Notes: generated by a model from the letters alone, not told the origin. A stretch of 40,036 nt of DNA from JAIEPW01 sp964406035 (GCA_964406035.1 CAYOQB010000025.1:1-40036), one strand, 5' to 3'; numbered from the stretch's first letter, positions 25,320-33,348 are shown. Translations and numbers: made by a program.

Positions 25320-25937
25320 TTAGCTAGCTTCGGCCAGAATCACGCCGCGGCTGCCGGAGGATTCGTTCGACAGTGTGACGTTGACGAATCCCGCCCCCAG
25401 CAGCAGCTCGCGCACCTGCCCGGCGGGATAGAAGCGGTAGATCGATTCGGGGAACGCCGCGCGCGTCAGTTCACTCTCGGCCCGAAATCCAAGGACCAAC
25501 CGCCCTCCAGGCTTCAGTACACGCCGGATCTCGCCCAGCACCTGGCGCGGCTCGTTCCAGAAATAGATGGTGTGGACCGACCAGGCTTTGTCGAAAGACG
25601 CGGCGTCGAAGGGGAGCATCGAGCAGTCAGCCTGCCGGAGGTCGACCAGGCCTTGCCGGATCGCATCGCGATTGCGGCGCGCGGCCATGGCGACCATGTC
25701 CGGCGCGTGATCGACGCCGGAGACCAGTCCGCCGCGCGCCAGGCGCGCCGCGGCGGCGATGCCGCGGCCGTGCCCGAAGCCGACTTCGAGCACCCGGTCG
25801 CCTGCTTTGATCCCCAGCATCGTGAGCGCCGCATCATTTTCGCGTCGCGTCTCCCAGGACATCACTGTGGCCAGGGCGTTTCCCAGCCATCCCTCCGGCC
25901 GCCGGCCGTGGCGTGCGAGGAATTCAGGTCGCCGCAT
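25320..25937 (-). CDS. Class I SAM-dependent methyltransferase
   Basis: A 205-residue cytoplasmic methyltransferase. Motif I is VLEVGFGHGRGIA, followed by SGVDHAPDMV (motif II region), DLRQADCSMLPFDAASFDKAWSVHTIYFWN (motif III/IV region) and VLKPGGRLVLGFR (motif VI). This is the Methyltransf_11-type layout. The N-terminal stretch has an RRPEFLARHGRRPEGWLGN pattern seen in small-molecule methyltransferases. Its ATG lies inside the end of the preceding small membrane protein gene (14-bp overlap), with GGGGA upstream. It is the last gene of a TetR-headed operon, so its product is probably induced by the TetR ligand. Substrate unknown. Confidence 0.9.
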   Translation of the reverse strand: MRRPEFLARHGRRPEGWLGNALATVMSWETRRENDAALTMLGIKAGDRVLEVGFGHGRGIAAAARLARGGLVSGVDHAPDMVAMAARRNRDAIRQGLVDLRQADCSMLPFDAASFDKAWSVHTIYFWNEPRQVLGEIRRVLKPGGRLVLGFRAESELTRAAFPESIYRFYPAGQVRELLLGAGFVNVTLSNESSGSRGVILAEAS

Positions 25938-26139
25938 CTTGCTTCCCCTTTTCGCGATCGCGCAGCACCGCCCGCAGACCCGTCACGTAGGTGAGGCACG
26001 CTCCCAGCACGGTGGTGCCGAAGCCGATGCTGTGCTCATTCCAGCCGGCGATGCAGCTTCCGGGGATGACCACGCCGTAGGCGATCACCAGCGTGGGCAA
26101 CGCGAACCCGGCCAGCGGATAGAAATGTTTTCGTTTCAA
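25924..26139 (-). CDS. Small two-helix membrane protein
   Basis: A 71-residue protein starting at TTG 26139. An excellent AAAGGAGG sits 7 nt upstream, which makes the unusual start credible. Two hydrophobic segments (about 8-28, FALPTLVIAYGVVIPGSCI, and 41-58, TTVLGACLTYVTGLRAVL) flank a short loop. The tail is charged (RDREKGKQDAAT). It lies between the TetR regulator and the methyltransferase, overlapping the latter by 14 bp, so it is part of that operon. I do not recognise the family. Confidence 0.7.
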   Translation of the reverse strand: MKRKHFYPLAGFALPTLVIAYGVVIPGSCIAGWNEHSIGFGTTVLGACLTYVTGLRAVLRDREKGKQDAAT

Positions 26140-26166
26140 GCTCTCTCCTCCTTTTGACTCGTTTCC

Positions 26167-26865
26167 TCAGCCGCGGCGCGGCCGGTAAGCGTTCACGACC
26201 GCGTCCACCACGGTTTCCTCGGCGATCCCGAGGTCCAAGGCGGCGGGCGGGGGCTCCGTGCGGCAGTGCAGCGCGAAAGCCGCCACCATTTCCAGAATCA
26301 GGCGGGCCGCGGCGTCCGGGTCGGGCGCGGGCCGGAGCCTGCCCTCCGCCATCCGCTCCCGCAGGTAGCGCGACAGTCCGCGGAGCAAACGCAGCCGGTG
26401 ATCGCCAAACCAGAGTTGCGCCAGCTCCGGCCAGTCCAGGGCGCAGCGCTCCATCAGCTTCAGAGCCTGCCATCGCGCGGAGGTCCTGGCGAACAGCTCG
26501 CGGGTGATTTCCTCCAGCTCGCGCGGCGGCGAAGGGCCGGGGGATTGCAGCGCGCGGTCGAGAGCGGGGAATACCGCTTCGGCCTGCAGCGCCTCGCGAA
26601 TGAACTGCAGCGTGCTGCCCGGAGGCGGCGTCCGGACTGGAAGCGCGAGGGGCGAATCCAGCAGTTCCGGGGTCAGGCTGGCGCGGATCGCCAGGTCGAA
26701 AAGCGCCTCCTTGCTCTCGGCGTAGAGGTAGACCGTTCCTGGCGCGATCCCCATGTGCCGCGCAACGTCGGCCACCTGAGCCTGGCGGTAGCCTTTTTCC
26801 AGGAAGATCCGGCTTGCTGCCTGGATCAGGTCGCGGAGGCGGTGAGGGTCACGTTGCCTGGGCAT
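26167..26865 (-). CDS. TetR/AcrR-family transcriptional regulator
   Basis: A 232-residue repressor. The N-terminal helix-turn-helix is typical: RLRDLIQAASRIFLEKGY, then VADVARHMGIAPGTVYLYAESKEALF. The remaining helical domain would bind the ligand. It heads an operon with a small membrane protein and a methyltransferase (27-bp gap, then 14-bp overlap). A consensus-like promoter overlapped at its start by a perfect TGAATGA-C-TCATTCA palindrome lies immediately upstream, so autorepression is very likely. Confidence 0.92.
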   Translation of the reverse strand: MPRQRDPHRLRDLIQAASRIFLEKGYRQAQVADVARHMGIAPGTVYLYAESKEALFDLAIRASLTPELLDSPLALPVRTPPPGSTLQFIREALQAEAVFPALDRALQSPGPSPPRELEEITRELFARTSARWQALKLMERCALDWPELAQLWFGDHRLRLLRGLSRYLRERMAEGRLRPAPDPDAAARLILEMVAAFALHCRTEPPPAALDLGIAEETVVDAVVNAYRPRRG

Positions 26866-26870
26866 ATAGA

Positions 26871-26885
26871 TGAATGACTCATTCA
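26871..26885. promoter_or_regulatory. Probable TetR-type operator
   Basis: TGAATGACTCATTCA has perfect 7-bp arms around one C, the size and style of TetR-family sites. It covers the expected transcription start of the TetR gene, 6 bp before its ATG. Confidence 0.75.
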
Positions 26886-26886
26886 G

Positions 26887-26915
26887 TTATAAAACAAAGG
26901 CTGGGACAGTGTCAA
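26887..26915 (-). promoter_or_regulatory. Sigma70-like promoter of the TetR operon
   Basis: On the reverse strand TTGACA (26915-26910) is followed after 17 bp by TTATAA (26892-26887). Transcription would start within the operator. Confidence 0.7.
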
Positions 26916-26950
26916 GAGGGAAGGATGTGGTGGGATCGGGGTAGGGCTGC

Positions 26951-26980
26951 TTACAGAATGTTGCAGTTCTGTGCTAATCT
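26951..26980 (+). promoter_or_regulatory. Candidate promoter of rpsO
   Basis: TTACAG (26951-26956), 18 bp, TAATCT (26975-26980). The same TAATCT -10 occurs before TonB receptor 2. Confidence 0.45.
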
Positions 26981-27028
26981 AGCGGAAGACAAGACGATTA
27001 AGGATAGACGAGGAGTATAGACTCAGCG

Positions 27029-27298
27029 ATGGCACTGGTTTCCGAAGAAAAGCAGCAGGTGATCTCCAAGTATCGGGTTCACAAAACCGATACCGGGTCG
27101 CCCGAGGTACAGGTCGCCATACTGAGCCGCCGGATCGGCGAACTTACGGAGCATTTCAAGACGCACAAGAAGGACCATCATTCCCGTCGAGGTCTCTTGA
27201 CGATGGTGGCCCGGCGGCGCCGTTTGCTGGATTACTTGAAGAAGCATAGTCCGGAACGTTACCAGACTCTCATCCAGAGCTTGGGCATCCGCCGGTAG
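27029..27298 (+). CDS. rpsO: 30S ribosomal protein S15
   Basis: An 89-residue protein of standard length that binds the central domain of 16S rRNA during small-subunit assembly. It is clearly recognised from DTGSPEVQVAILSRRIGELTEHFKTHKKDHHSRRGLL and RRRRLLDYLKK, including the conserved HHSRRGL rRNA-binding stretch. It is followed by pnp, the widespread rpsO-pnp order, with a 169-bp gap that holds a hairpin. Confidence 0.98.
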   Translation: MALVSEEKQQVISKYRVHKTDTGSPEVQVAILSRRIGELTEHFKTHKKDHHSRRGLLTMVARRRRLLDYLKKHSPERYQTLIQSLGIRR

Positions 27299-27317
27299 CT
27301 CCCGGTTCACCACGGCA

Positions 27318-27337
27318 GGCGGGGACGGTTTCCCGCC
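27318..27337 (+). promoter_or_regulatory. Hairpin between rpsO and pnp
   Basis: An ~8-bp stem (GGCGGGGA with TTTCCCGCC-type partner, one G-U) around CGGT, with no T-tract after it. The position recalls the RNase III-processed hairpin used for pnp autocontrol in enterobacteria; that role here is inference. Confidence 0.4.
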
Positions 27338-27467
27338 GCAACGCCCGCGTTGAGCACGCGAGCGCGCATCACCAAAGCAGTTCACTCCAAAGTCTCCTCT
27401 TGGTCAACTTGCACCGTTCCGGTTCGCAAGGGCACGGACGGCATTTGATTAAAAGGAAACACATTCG

Positions 27468-29570
27468 ATGGTACATACCGTTGAGATCGATCTGGGGACC
27501 AGCAAGATTACGCTGGAAACCGGAAAGATGGCAAAGCAGGCCAATGGAGCGGTAATTGTCCGCTCCGGCGATTCCGTGGTGCTGGTGTCCGCGTGTACCG
27601 CGGACAAGCCCAAGGTGGGCGCATCATTTTTCCCTCTGACCGTGGATTACCGCGAGTACACGTACTCGGCGGGACGCTTTCCCGGAGGCTTCATCAAGCG
27701 CGAGGGACGCCCCAGCGAGAAGGAGATTCTCACGTCGCGGCTGATCGACCGGCCGATCCGGCCGCTGTTCCCGGAAGGCTACACGTATGAGACGCAGGTG
27801 ATCGGGCTGGTGCTTTCCGCCGATCCGCAGAAGGATCCGGCGATGCTGGCGATCGCCGGCGCGGGCGCGTCGCTGGCCATCTCCGACATTCCGTTCGGGC
27901 ATGTGCTGGGCGGCGTGCGCGTGGCCAAGGTGGGTGACCGGATGATCGCGAACCCGACTTACGACGAGACGCGCGAAGCGAAGCTCAGCATCGTGGTTGC
28001 CGCCACCGAGGAAGGCATCGTGATGGTGGAGGCGGGCGCGCAGCAGGCCACCGAAGCCGAGGTGGTGGAAGCTTTGGCATTTGGCCAGGAATGCTGCCGC
28101 AAGATCGCGGCGGGCATCCGCGAGCTGATGGCCAAGACGGGCAAGACCAAGCGCGAGTTCGTATCGCAGCCGGTGAACGAAGAGCTTTACGCCAAGCTGG
28201 ACAGCGCCCTGCGCGCGGAACTTACCGACGCGATGGATACCAAGAAGTATCCCAAGCTGGAAAGCTACGCGCGAGTGGACGCGGCCAAGGCCAAGGCCAA
28301 GGAAATGTTCGAGTCCGATGAGGACAAGGCGGCGGCGGGCGAGCTGTTCGACCGCTTGAAGGAGCGGATTTTCCGCGACCAGATGCTGAAGGAGCGGCGC
28401 CGTCCGGACGGCCGCGCGTTCGACGAGATTCGCGACATTTCGGTGGAGGTGGGCGTTCTGCCGCGCACTCACGGGTCGGCGCTGTTCACCCGAGGCGAGA
28501 CGCAGGCGCTGGTGACCGCGACGCTCGGCACCAAGGACGATGAGCAGCGGATTGAACTGCTGGATTCGGCGGAAACGTCGAAGCGGTTCATGCTGCACTA
28601 CAATTTCCCGCCGTTTTCGGTGGGTGAAGTCGGCTTTTTGCGCGGCCCCGGCCGGCGCGAGATCGGACACGGCGCGCTGGCGGAGCGCTCGCTCGCGGCC
28701 GTGATCCCGGATGAGAAGTCCTTCGGTTACACGCTGCGCGTGGTCAGCGACATTCTGGAGTCCAACGGCTCCAGCTCGATGGCCAGCGTGTGCGGCGGAT
28801 CGCTGGCGTTGATGGATGCCGGCGTTCCCACCAGCGGTCCGGTGGCCGGCGTGGCGATGGGCCTGGTGATGGAAGGCAAGGATTACGCCATCCTGACCGA
28901 CATCGCGGGCGCGGAAGACCACTACGGCGACATGGATTTCAAGGTGGCCGGAACGAAGGACGGCATCACCGCCCTGCAGATGGACATCAAGATTCCGACG
29001 GTGACCACCGACATCATGCGGGAAGCGCTGGAACAGGCGCGCCGCGGGCGGCTGTTCATCCTGGACAAGATGAACGAGGCGATCACCGTGCCGAGGCAGG
29101 AGCTTTCGGCTTATGCTCCGCGCATCTACACCACTACGATCCCGACGGACAAGATCCGCGAGCTGATCGGGCCCGGAGGCAAGGTAATCCGCGGCATCGT
29201 GGATCAGACCGGCTGCAAGATCGACGTGGAGGACGACGGCACGGTGCGCGTGTTCTCGTCCGATTCGGCTTCGGCGGACAAGGCGATGCAGATGATCGCC
29301 GATATCGCGGCGGTAGCCGAGGTGGGCAAGACGTACCTGGGCAAGGTGGTCCGCATTGTCGATTTCGGCGCGTTCGTCGAGATCTTCCCCGGCACCGACG
29401 GCCTGCTGCACATTTCCGAGATCTCGGAGAACCGCATCAAGCAGGTGCGCGACGAGTTGAATGAAGGCGACCAGATTCTGGTGAAGGTGCTGGCGCTCGA
29501 GGGCAACAAGATCAAGCTCTCCCGCAAGGCGATCCTGAAGGAGCAGCGCGAGAAGCTGGTGAAGAAGTAA
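27468..29570 (+). CDS. pnp: Polyribonucleotide nucleotidyltransferase (PNPase)
   Basis: A 700-residue phosphorolytic 3'-5' exoribonuclease that degrades mRNA and can add tails, usually as a trimer and part of the degradosome. Domains in order: RNase PH-like 1 (about 1-225, with SAGRFPGGFIKREGRPSEKE and SRLIDRPIRPLFPEGY), an alpha-helical linker, RNase PH-like 2 (about 310-545, with HYNFPPFSVGEVG and AEDHYGDMDFKVAGTKDGITALQMDIK), KH (about 553-615, IRELIGPGGKVIRGI) and S1 (about 620-690, GKVVRIVDFGAFVEIFPGTDGLLHISEIS). Length and all motifs are intact. AAGGAAA precedes the ATG. A strong terminator follows. Confidence 0.98.
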   Translation: MVHTVEIDLGTSKITLETGKMAKQANGAVIVRSGDSVVLVSACTADKPKVGASFFPLTVDYREYTYSAGRFPGGFIKREGRPSEKEILTSRLIDRPIRPLFPEGYTYETQVIGLVLSADPQKDPAMLAIAGAGASLAISDIPFGHVLGGVRVAKVGDRMIANPTYDETREAKLSIVVAATEEGIVMVEAGAQQATEAEVVEALAFGQECCRKIAAGIRELMAKTGKTKREFVSQPVNEELYAKLDSALRAELTDAMDTKKYPKLESYARVDAAKAKAKEMFESDEDKAAAGELFDRLKERIFRDQMLKERRRPDGRAFDEIRDISVEVGVLPRTHGSALFTRGETQALVTATLGTKDDEQRIELLDSAETSKRFMLHYNFPPFSVGEVGFLRGPGRREIGHGALAERSLAAVIPDEKSFGYTLRVVSDILESNGSSSMASVCGGSLALMDAGVPTSGPVAGVAMGLVMEGKDYAILTDIAGAEDHYGDMDFKVAGTKDGITALQMDIKIPTVTTDIMREALEQARRGRLFILDKMNEAITVPRQELSAYAPRIYTTTIPTDKIRELIGPGGKVIRGIVDQTGCKIDVEDDGTVRVFSSDSASADKAMQMIADIAAVAEVGKTYLGKVVRIVDFGAFVEIFPGTDGLLHISEISENRIKQVRDELNEGDQILVKVLALEGNKIKLSRKAILKEQREKLVKK

Positions 29571-29591
29571 GCGTCTTATCCTGTCAGGCAG

Positions 29592-29628
29592 AAAAAGCGG
29601 CGGCTTCGGCTGCCGCTTTTTCCTTTTC
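29592..29628 (+). terminator. Rho-independent terminator after pnp
   Basis: AAAAAGCGGC-GGC-TTCG-GCT-GCCGCTTTTT forms a long stem with the very stable TTCG loop and a T-rich tail. Confidence 0.93.
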
Positions 29629-29672
29629 GGGCCGATCAAAGGCATCCGGGTTGTCGCCGATAAGGAAAGCGG

Positions 29673-30497
29673 ATGAACGGCCCATTTCTGGCAGCGCCCC
29701 TCCGAGGTTGGACTCTGGGACCGATGGATCTGGGCCGCGGGCTGCGGATCGCGGCATTTCGCATGGAGGAATGGCCGGAGCTGGCGTGGGTCAACCGCTA
29801 TATCGAGGCTTCGCAGTGGGATGAAGTGCTGGAAGCTCGCACCTGGCTGGTTTCGCCGGACCCGGCGCAGCTCAAGCATGGGATCAGCGCGATGACGGTG
29901 CTTGCTCCCGGTTCGGTGAACGGGCTTTCGTTCGTGGTGGAGCGCCGCCGGGTAATGGATATCGACCGCTTCCCCAGCTTTTCCCAGCAGCGCTGGGCCT
30001 GGGAAGTGGGTCCCGCGAACCTGCGGCGGCTGGAGCTGGTGCGCTGGCTGACCCTGGTTCGCGACTGGGAGCAGAGCGACGCGGCGCGGCTCGCAAATCC
30101 GGTCCATCTTCTGGTGCACGGCCTGGAGAGCCGCAGCCAGAGTGAAGCCGCGCTGTTGTGGACCACCGCCCTTAGCGCGCTGTTCTCCACCAGCGATCCC
30201 CACGAGCTCGCGCTGAGCCTGGAGGACTGCCTGGGACCCGAATCCGGCGTATTCCCGCCCGACGCCAACGGCTTCCGGCCCGCTTACTCGGTGGGGCAGA
30301 TGGCGCCGGACGTGGCGCAGCTCGGCGAATCGCTGAAGGATGGCAAGCTGATCCCCGGCCCGTTCCGCCGGATGGTGCCGTTCCTGGTGGAGTACCGAGG
30401 CAACTCCGCCTCCATCCGCGAGATGGAATACCTGGACCTGGTGACCGAGTCCGCGCTCTATCTGCTGTGCGGATCGCTGCAGCGCACCGGAGGGTGA
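29673..30497 (+). CDS. Protein of unknown function, 274 residues
   Basis: I do not recognise this protein. There is no signal peptide and no membrane segment, so it should be cytoplasmic. The N-terminal half is rich in Trp and Arg (GWTLGPMDLGRGLRIAAF, MEEWPELAWVNRYIEASQWDEVLEARTWLV), and the centre has VVERRRVMDIDRFPSFSQQRWAWEVG. The C-terminal half is helical with paired Glu/Leu runs. AAGGAAAG lies upstream of the ATG; a downstream ATG at 29724 is an alternative. It stands alone between the pnp terminator and a convergent inverted repeat. Confidence 0.7.
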   Translation: MNGPFLAAPLRGWTLGPMDLGRGLRIAAFRMEEWPELAWVNRYIEASQWDEVLEARTWLVSPDPAQLKHGISAMTVLAPGSVNGLSFVVERRRVMDIDRFPSFSQQRWAWEVGPANLRRLELVRWLTLVRDWEQSDAARLANPVHLLVHGLESRSQSEAALLWTTALSALFSTSDPHELALSLEDCLGPESGVFPPDANGFRPAYSVGQMAPDVAQLGESLKDGKLIPGPFRRMVPFLVEYRGNSASIREMEYLDLVTESALYLLCGSLQRTGG

Positions 30498-30556
30498 AGG
30501 CGGCACTACTATGCTGCCGGGTCGCGTCCCCATAGGCACGGTAGTGCCGCATTCAC
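30494..30556. terminator. Long inverted repeat between convergent genes (possible bidirectional terminator)
   Basis: GTGAAGGCGGCACTAC (30494-30509) is the reverse complement of 30541-30556 except for one base; the inner 10 bp (GCGGCACTAC) match exactly. The 31-nt interior carries a minor GGG/CCC stem. It overlaps the TGA of the upstream gene and ends 14 bp before the M24 peptidase stop. No T-tract is present on either strand. Confidence 0.5.
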
Positions 30557-30569
30557 GCGACGCCCGTGA

Positions 30570-31808
30570 TCACGATCTCGCAAAGGGCTGCTCCAGCGAG
30601 GGGCTCCGCGGCGTGAACATCACCGCCCCGTCCGCCCCGATATAAAGACAATCCTCCAGCCGCACTCCGAACTCGCCCCGGATGTAGATTCCCGGCTCGT
30701 CGGAGAACGTCATTCCCGGCTCCAGCGGCAGCTTATTGCCGCGCACGAAATACGGCCACTCGTGCCCGTCCATGCCGATCCCGTGTCCCAGCCGGTGGGT
30801 GAAGTACTTGTATCCCGGACCGTAGCCGCCGTCCTCGATGATCTTGCGCGCCACCGCGTCCACTGCCTCGCAGGCGACACCGGGGCGGGCCGCGGCGAGC
30901 GCAGCCGCCTGCGCGCGGTGCACCAGCTCGAACACGCGCTTCATCTTGTCCGACGGCTTGCCCACCACGAACGTGCGGGTGATGTCGGAGCGGTAGCCCT
31001 CCACCCCGCAGCCGCCGTCGATCAGCACCAGCGAGCCTTCGCGGATCACCTGCGGCTTCACCGTGCCGTGCGGCAGCGCCGCGCCTTCGTTCACCAGCAC
31101 CATGGCGCTGCCGGGAAAGCCGAGCCTGGCGTGCGCCTGCGAGATCAACCCGCCGAACTCGACGTGCGTCATGCCGTCCTTCACGCCTTGCCAGGCGGCT
31201 TCGTATGCCGCCAGCGTCACCTCATTGGCCAGCTTCATCAGCGCCAGTTCCGCGGCGGACTTGGTACGCCAGCAGCCGCCGGTGACCGGTGTGGCGTCCA
31301 CGATCTTCGCCGCGGGCAGCGCCTGGGCAATGCCGTTCGAGAACACGAATCGCACCGTCTCCTCGATCCCGATCCGCCCGGCCGCGTTTCCCGACTCGCG
31401 CAAGCCGCGACCCACGAGTGTGTACGGACTCTCGTCCTCCTGCCATACCAGGACCTTGGCGGACTTGCCTTCCGGGGCGTTGTCGATCAGCTCCCGCGCG
31501 CGGTCCTCCTCGAAGGCGGGCGAAATGTACAGCGGCGACCCCTTCGCAGGAATCACCGCGCCGAACATCCGCTCCGAGAGTCCCCAGCGCACGCCCGTGA
31601 AATACTCGAGTGAACTGCCGCCGGTGAGCACCAGGGCGTCGATCTTGTTCTCCGCCATCAGCCGGCGAGCCTTGTCAAGCCGCGCCAGGCGTTCTTCGGC
31701 GGAGATCGGCCGCGCCTCCGAACGGCGGCTCTTCAGTTCGGCGACGGAGGCGGCGGGAGCGGCGGCGGCCGCCACCGTGGAGGCAAGCACCGCACGGCGA
31801 GTGATCAT
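30570..31808 (-). CDS. M24-family metallopeptidase (Xaa-Pro aminopeptidase-like), Tat-exported
   Basis: A ~412-residue dinuclear metallopeptidase. I place the start at ATG 31808: it opens with MITRRAVLASTVAAAAA, a twin-arginine signal, whereas the upstream extension is unlikely and collides with the DUF433 gene. An N-terminal creatinase-like domain (IDALVLTGGSSLEYFTGVRW) precedes the pita-bread catalytic domain. The metal ligands are visible in LIDGGCGVEGYRSDITRTF (two Asp), HRLGHGIGMDGHEWP (His), TFSDEPGIY (Glu) and GVRLEDC (Glu). It probably cleaves prolyl peptides outside the cytoplasm, which fits a cell that imports peptides through TonB receptors (inference). Confidence 0.9.
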   Translation of the reverse strand: MITRRAVLASTVAAAAAPAASVAELKSRRSEARPISAEERLARLDKARRLMAENKIDALVLTGGSSLEYFTGVRWGLSERMFGAVIPAKGSPLYISPAFEEDRARELIDNAPEGKSAKVLVWQEDESPYTLVGRGLRESGNAAGRIGIEETVRFVFSNGIAQALPAAKIVDATPVTGGCWRTKSAAELALMKLANEVTLAAYEAAWQGVKDGMTHVEFGGLISQAHARLGFPGSAMVLVNEGAALPHGTVKPQVIREGSLVLIDGGCGVEGYRSDITRTFVVGKPSDKMKRVFELVHRAQAAALAAARPGVACEAVDAVARKIIEDGGYGPGYKYFTHRLGHGIGMDGHEWPYFVRGNKLPLEPGMTFSDEPGIYIRGEFGVRLEDCLYIGADGAVMFTPRSPSLEQPFARS

Positions 31809-31905
31809 ATTCCACAAGCTTACAAGGAAATCGACGTCCGGAACGCCGGCAGCGATCCCGATGAATTTCGGTTCTGCACGGCATCCAAAGCGGTAGACTG
31901 AGGGT

Positions 31906-32139
31906 ATGCCGCTGTCCGACCGCATTGTCGTGGATCCGGAGATCCTGGCAGGGAAGCCGGTAATTCGGGGCACGCGAATCGCCGTCGAGCTGATTCTCGA
32001 ACTGCTCGCAGCCGGCCAATCGGAAAGCGAGATCCTCGCGAACTATCCCGGGCTGACGCGAGAGGACGTGCTCGCGAGCCTCTCCTACGCCAGTTATCTT
32101 GCGCACGAATACAGGGCTTTCCCTGTCCCCGTCGCCTGA
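31906..32139 (+). CDS. DUF433 protein, VapB-like antitoxin
   Basis: A 77-residue DUF433 protein with the signature RIVVDPEILAGKPVIRGTRIAVELILELLAAGQSESEILANYPGLTREDVLASLSYA. Members fold as a small winged or homeodomain-like DNA-binding unit and usually sit just before a DUF5615 PIN-like toxin. Here the following frame starts 1 bp after the stop but is only 17 codons long, so the toxin appears lost. The antitoxin frame is itself intact. Confidence 0.88.
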   Translation: MPLSDRIVVDPEILAGKPVIRGTRIAVELILELLAAGQSESEILANYPGLTREDVLASLSYASYLAHEYRAFPVPVA

Positions 32140-32193
32140 ATGCGCGTGCTCGCGGTCGACGGAATCCCGATGGTGGCGGAGCGCAGGCTTTGA
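32140..32193 (+). pseudogene. Truncated start of a DUF5615-like toxin gene
   Basis: ATG follows the antitoxin stop directly and encodes MRVLAVDGIPMVAERRL, then TGA. This resembles the start of DUF5615 PIN-like toxins (M-x-x-LADENIP-x-x-VE-x-L). After the stop the same frame reads KHVAGANRTGR, reminiscent of the next GHDV-x-W-x-R segment, but homology fades by about 32230, where the transporter gene begins. Likely a decayed toxin; the match is by eye. Confidence 0.45.
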
Positions 32194-32226
32194 AAGCACG
32201 TCGCTGGGGCGAACCGAACGGGCCGA

Positions 32227-33348
32227 TTGCCTCCAGGGAAACGCATCCTGCTCCCCCTGCCTCTATGGAACGTGGCGACCTCCGCGCTTCCCACCACCCC
32301 CTTCACCCGCGAGCGGCTGGCGCTATTCGCTCTGCTGGCGATCGCCGCCGCCGGTATCGTTCTGACCTTGCTCATCGCCGGACCTTTCATCCCGGGGCTG
32401 ACCTGGGCTTTAGCCTTCGCCGTGGTCGGGGATCCCATTCATCGCTGGCTGGCGGGGAAAGTGAAGAGCCCGGAGCTTGCCGCCGCGCTGGCCGTACTTA
32501 CGGTCGCCCTGCTGCTGGTGACTCCGGCGACGTTCATCGCCTGGAACGTCGGCGCGCAGGCCACCGCGAGTATCGGGCAGGTGCAGGAACAGCTCGCCTC
32601 CGGCGATTGGGAGAAGAGCCTGCAGCGCGATCCCAGCCTGCGCCAGTGGTACCAGCGCATTTCGCGCGCCATCAACATCCGGGAAGAAGTGCGCAACCTG
32701 TCGCAATCCATTCAGCGCCGCGCGGGCGAATGGATGCAAACGGCGGTGTGGGGCGTGATGCAGATGCTGATCGCGCTGTTCGCGCTGTTCTACTTCTGGC
32801 GGGACCGCAAGGAGGTGCTGCGCTCCATCCGGTCCTTCCTTCCATTCAGCGACCGCGAGTCCGACTACTTTTTCGAGCGGATCCACGCGATGACGCACGC
32901 CACCATCTACGGCACGCTAACGGTGGCGGCGGTGCAGGGCGCACTCGGCGGGCTGATGTTCTGGTGGTTGGAGATCTCGGGAGCGCTGCTATGGGGCGTT
33001 GTGATGGGACTGCTCGCCATCATTCCGGTGCTGGGCGCGTTCGTGATCTGGGCTCCGGTGGCGGTCTACCTGGCAACTCAGGGACGGTGGTGGGACGCCG
33101 CGACACTGACCGTGTGGGGCACGCTGGTGGTGGGCTTGATCGACAATTTGCTCTATCCGATTCTTGTGGGCAAGCAGATGCGCCTGCATACGCTGCCGGT
33201 GTTCATCGCGATTGTGGGCGGGCTGTTTGTGTTCGGCGCGGCTGGTCTGGTGCTGGGGCCGCTGATTCTGGCGTCGACGGTAGTGATTATCGAAATTCTC
33301 AAGTTCCGGACGCTGGACGGGTCGTCGGCGGAAGAGAAGATCAATTAG
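32227..33348 (+). CDS. AI-2E family transporter (PerM/UPF0118)
   Basis: A ~373-residue inner-membrane permease with about seven or eight helices. N-terminal helices lie in LALFALLAIAAAGIVLTLLIAGPFIPGLTWALAFA, a central soluble stretch follows (about 115-175), and the C-terminal block ALLWGVVMGLLAIIPVLGAFVIWAPVAVYL plus LVVGLIDNLLYPILVGKQMRLHTLPVFIAIVGGLFVFGAAGLVLGPL is the family signature (IDN-x-x-P...G). The name comes from one member linked to autoinducer-2 export; most members have other or unknown substrates, including Na+/H+ exchange. Start is uncertain: TTG 32227 or GTG 32272. Its TAG overlaps the truA stop on the other strand. Confidence 0.9.
   Translation: MPPGKRILLPLPLWNVATSALPTTPFTRERLALFALLAIAAAGIVLTLLIAGPFIPGLTWALAFAVVGDPIHRWLAGKVKSPELAAALAVLTVALLLVTPATFIAWNVGAQATASIGQVQEQLASGDWEKSLQRDPSLRQWYQRISRAINIREEVRNLSQSIQRRAGEWMQTAVWGVMQMLIALFALFYFWRDRKEVLRSIRSFLPFSDRESDYFFERIHAMTHATIYGTLTVAAVQGALGGLMFWWLEISGALLWGVVMGLLAIIPVLGAFVIWAPVAVYLATQGRWWDAATLTVWGTLVVGLIDNLLYPILVGKQMRLHTLPVFIAIVGGLFVFGAAGLVLGPLILASTVVIIEILKFRTLDGSSAEEKIN

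Noticed and set aside
32227..33348. Quorum-sensing role from the AI-2E family name.
   Set aside because: The family name derives from a single member; no luxS or AI-2 genes are in the window, so signalling is not claimed.
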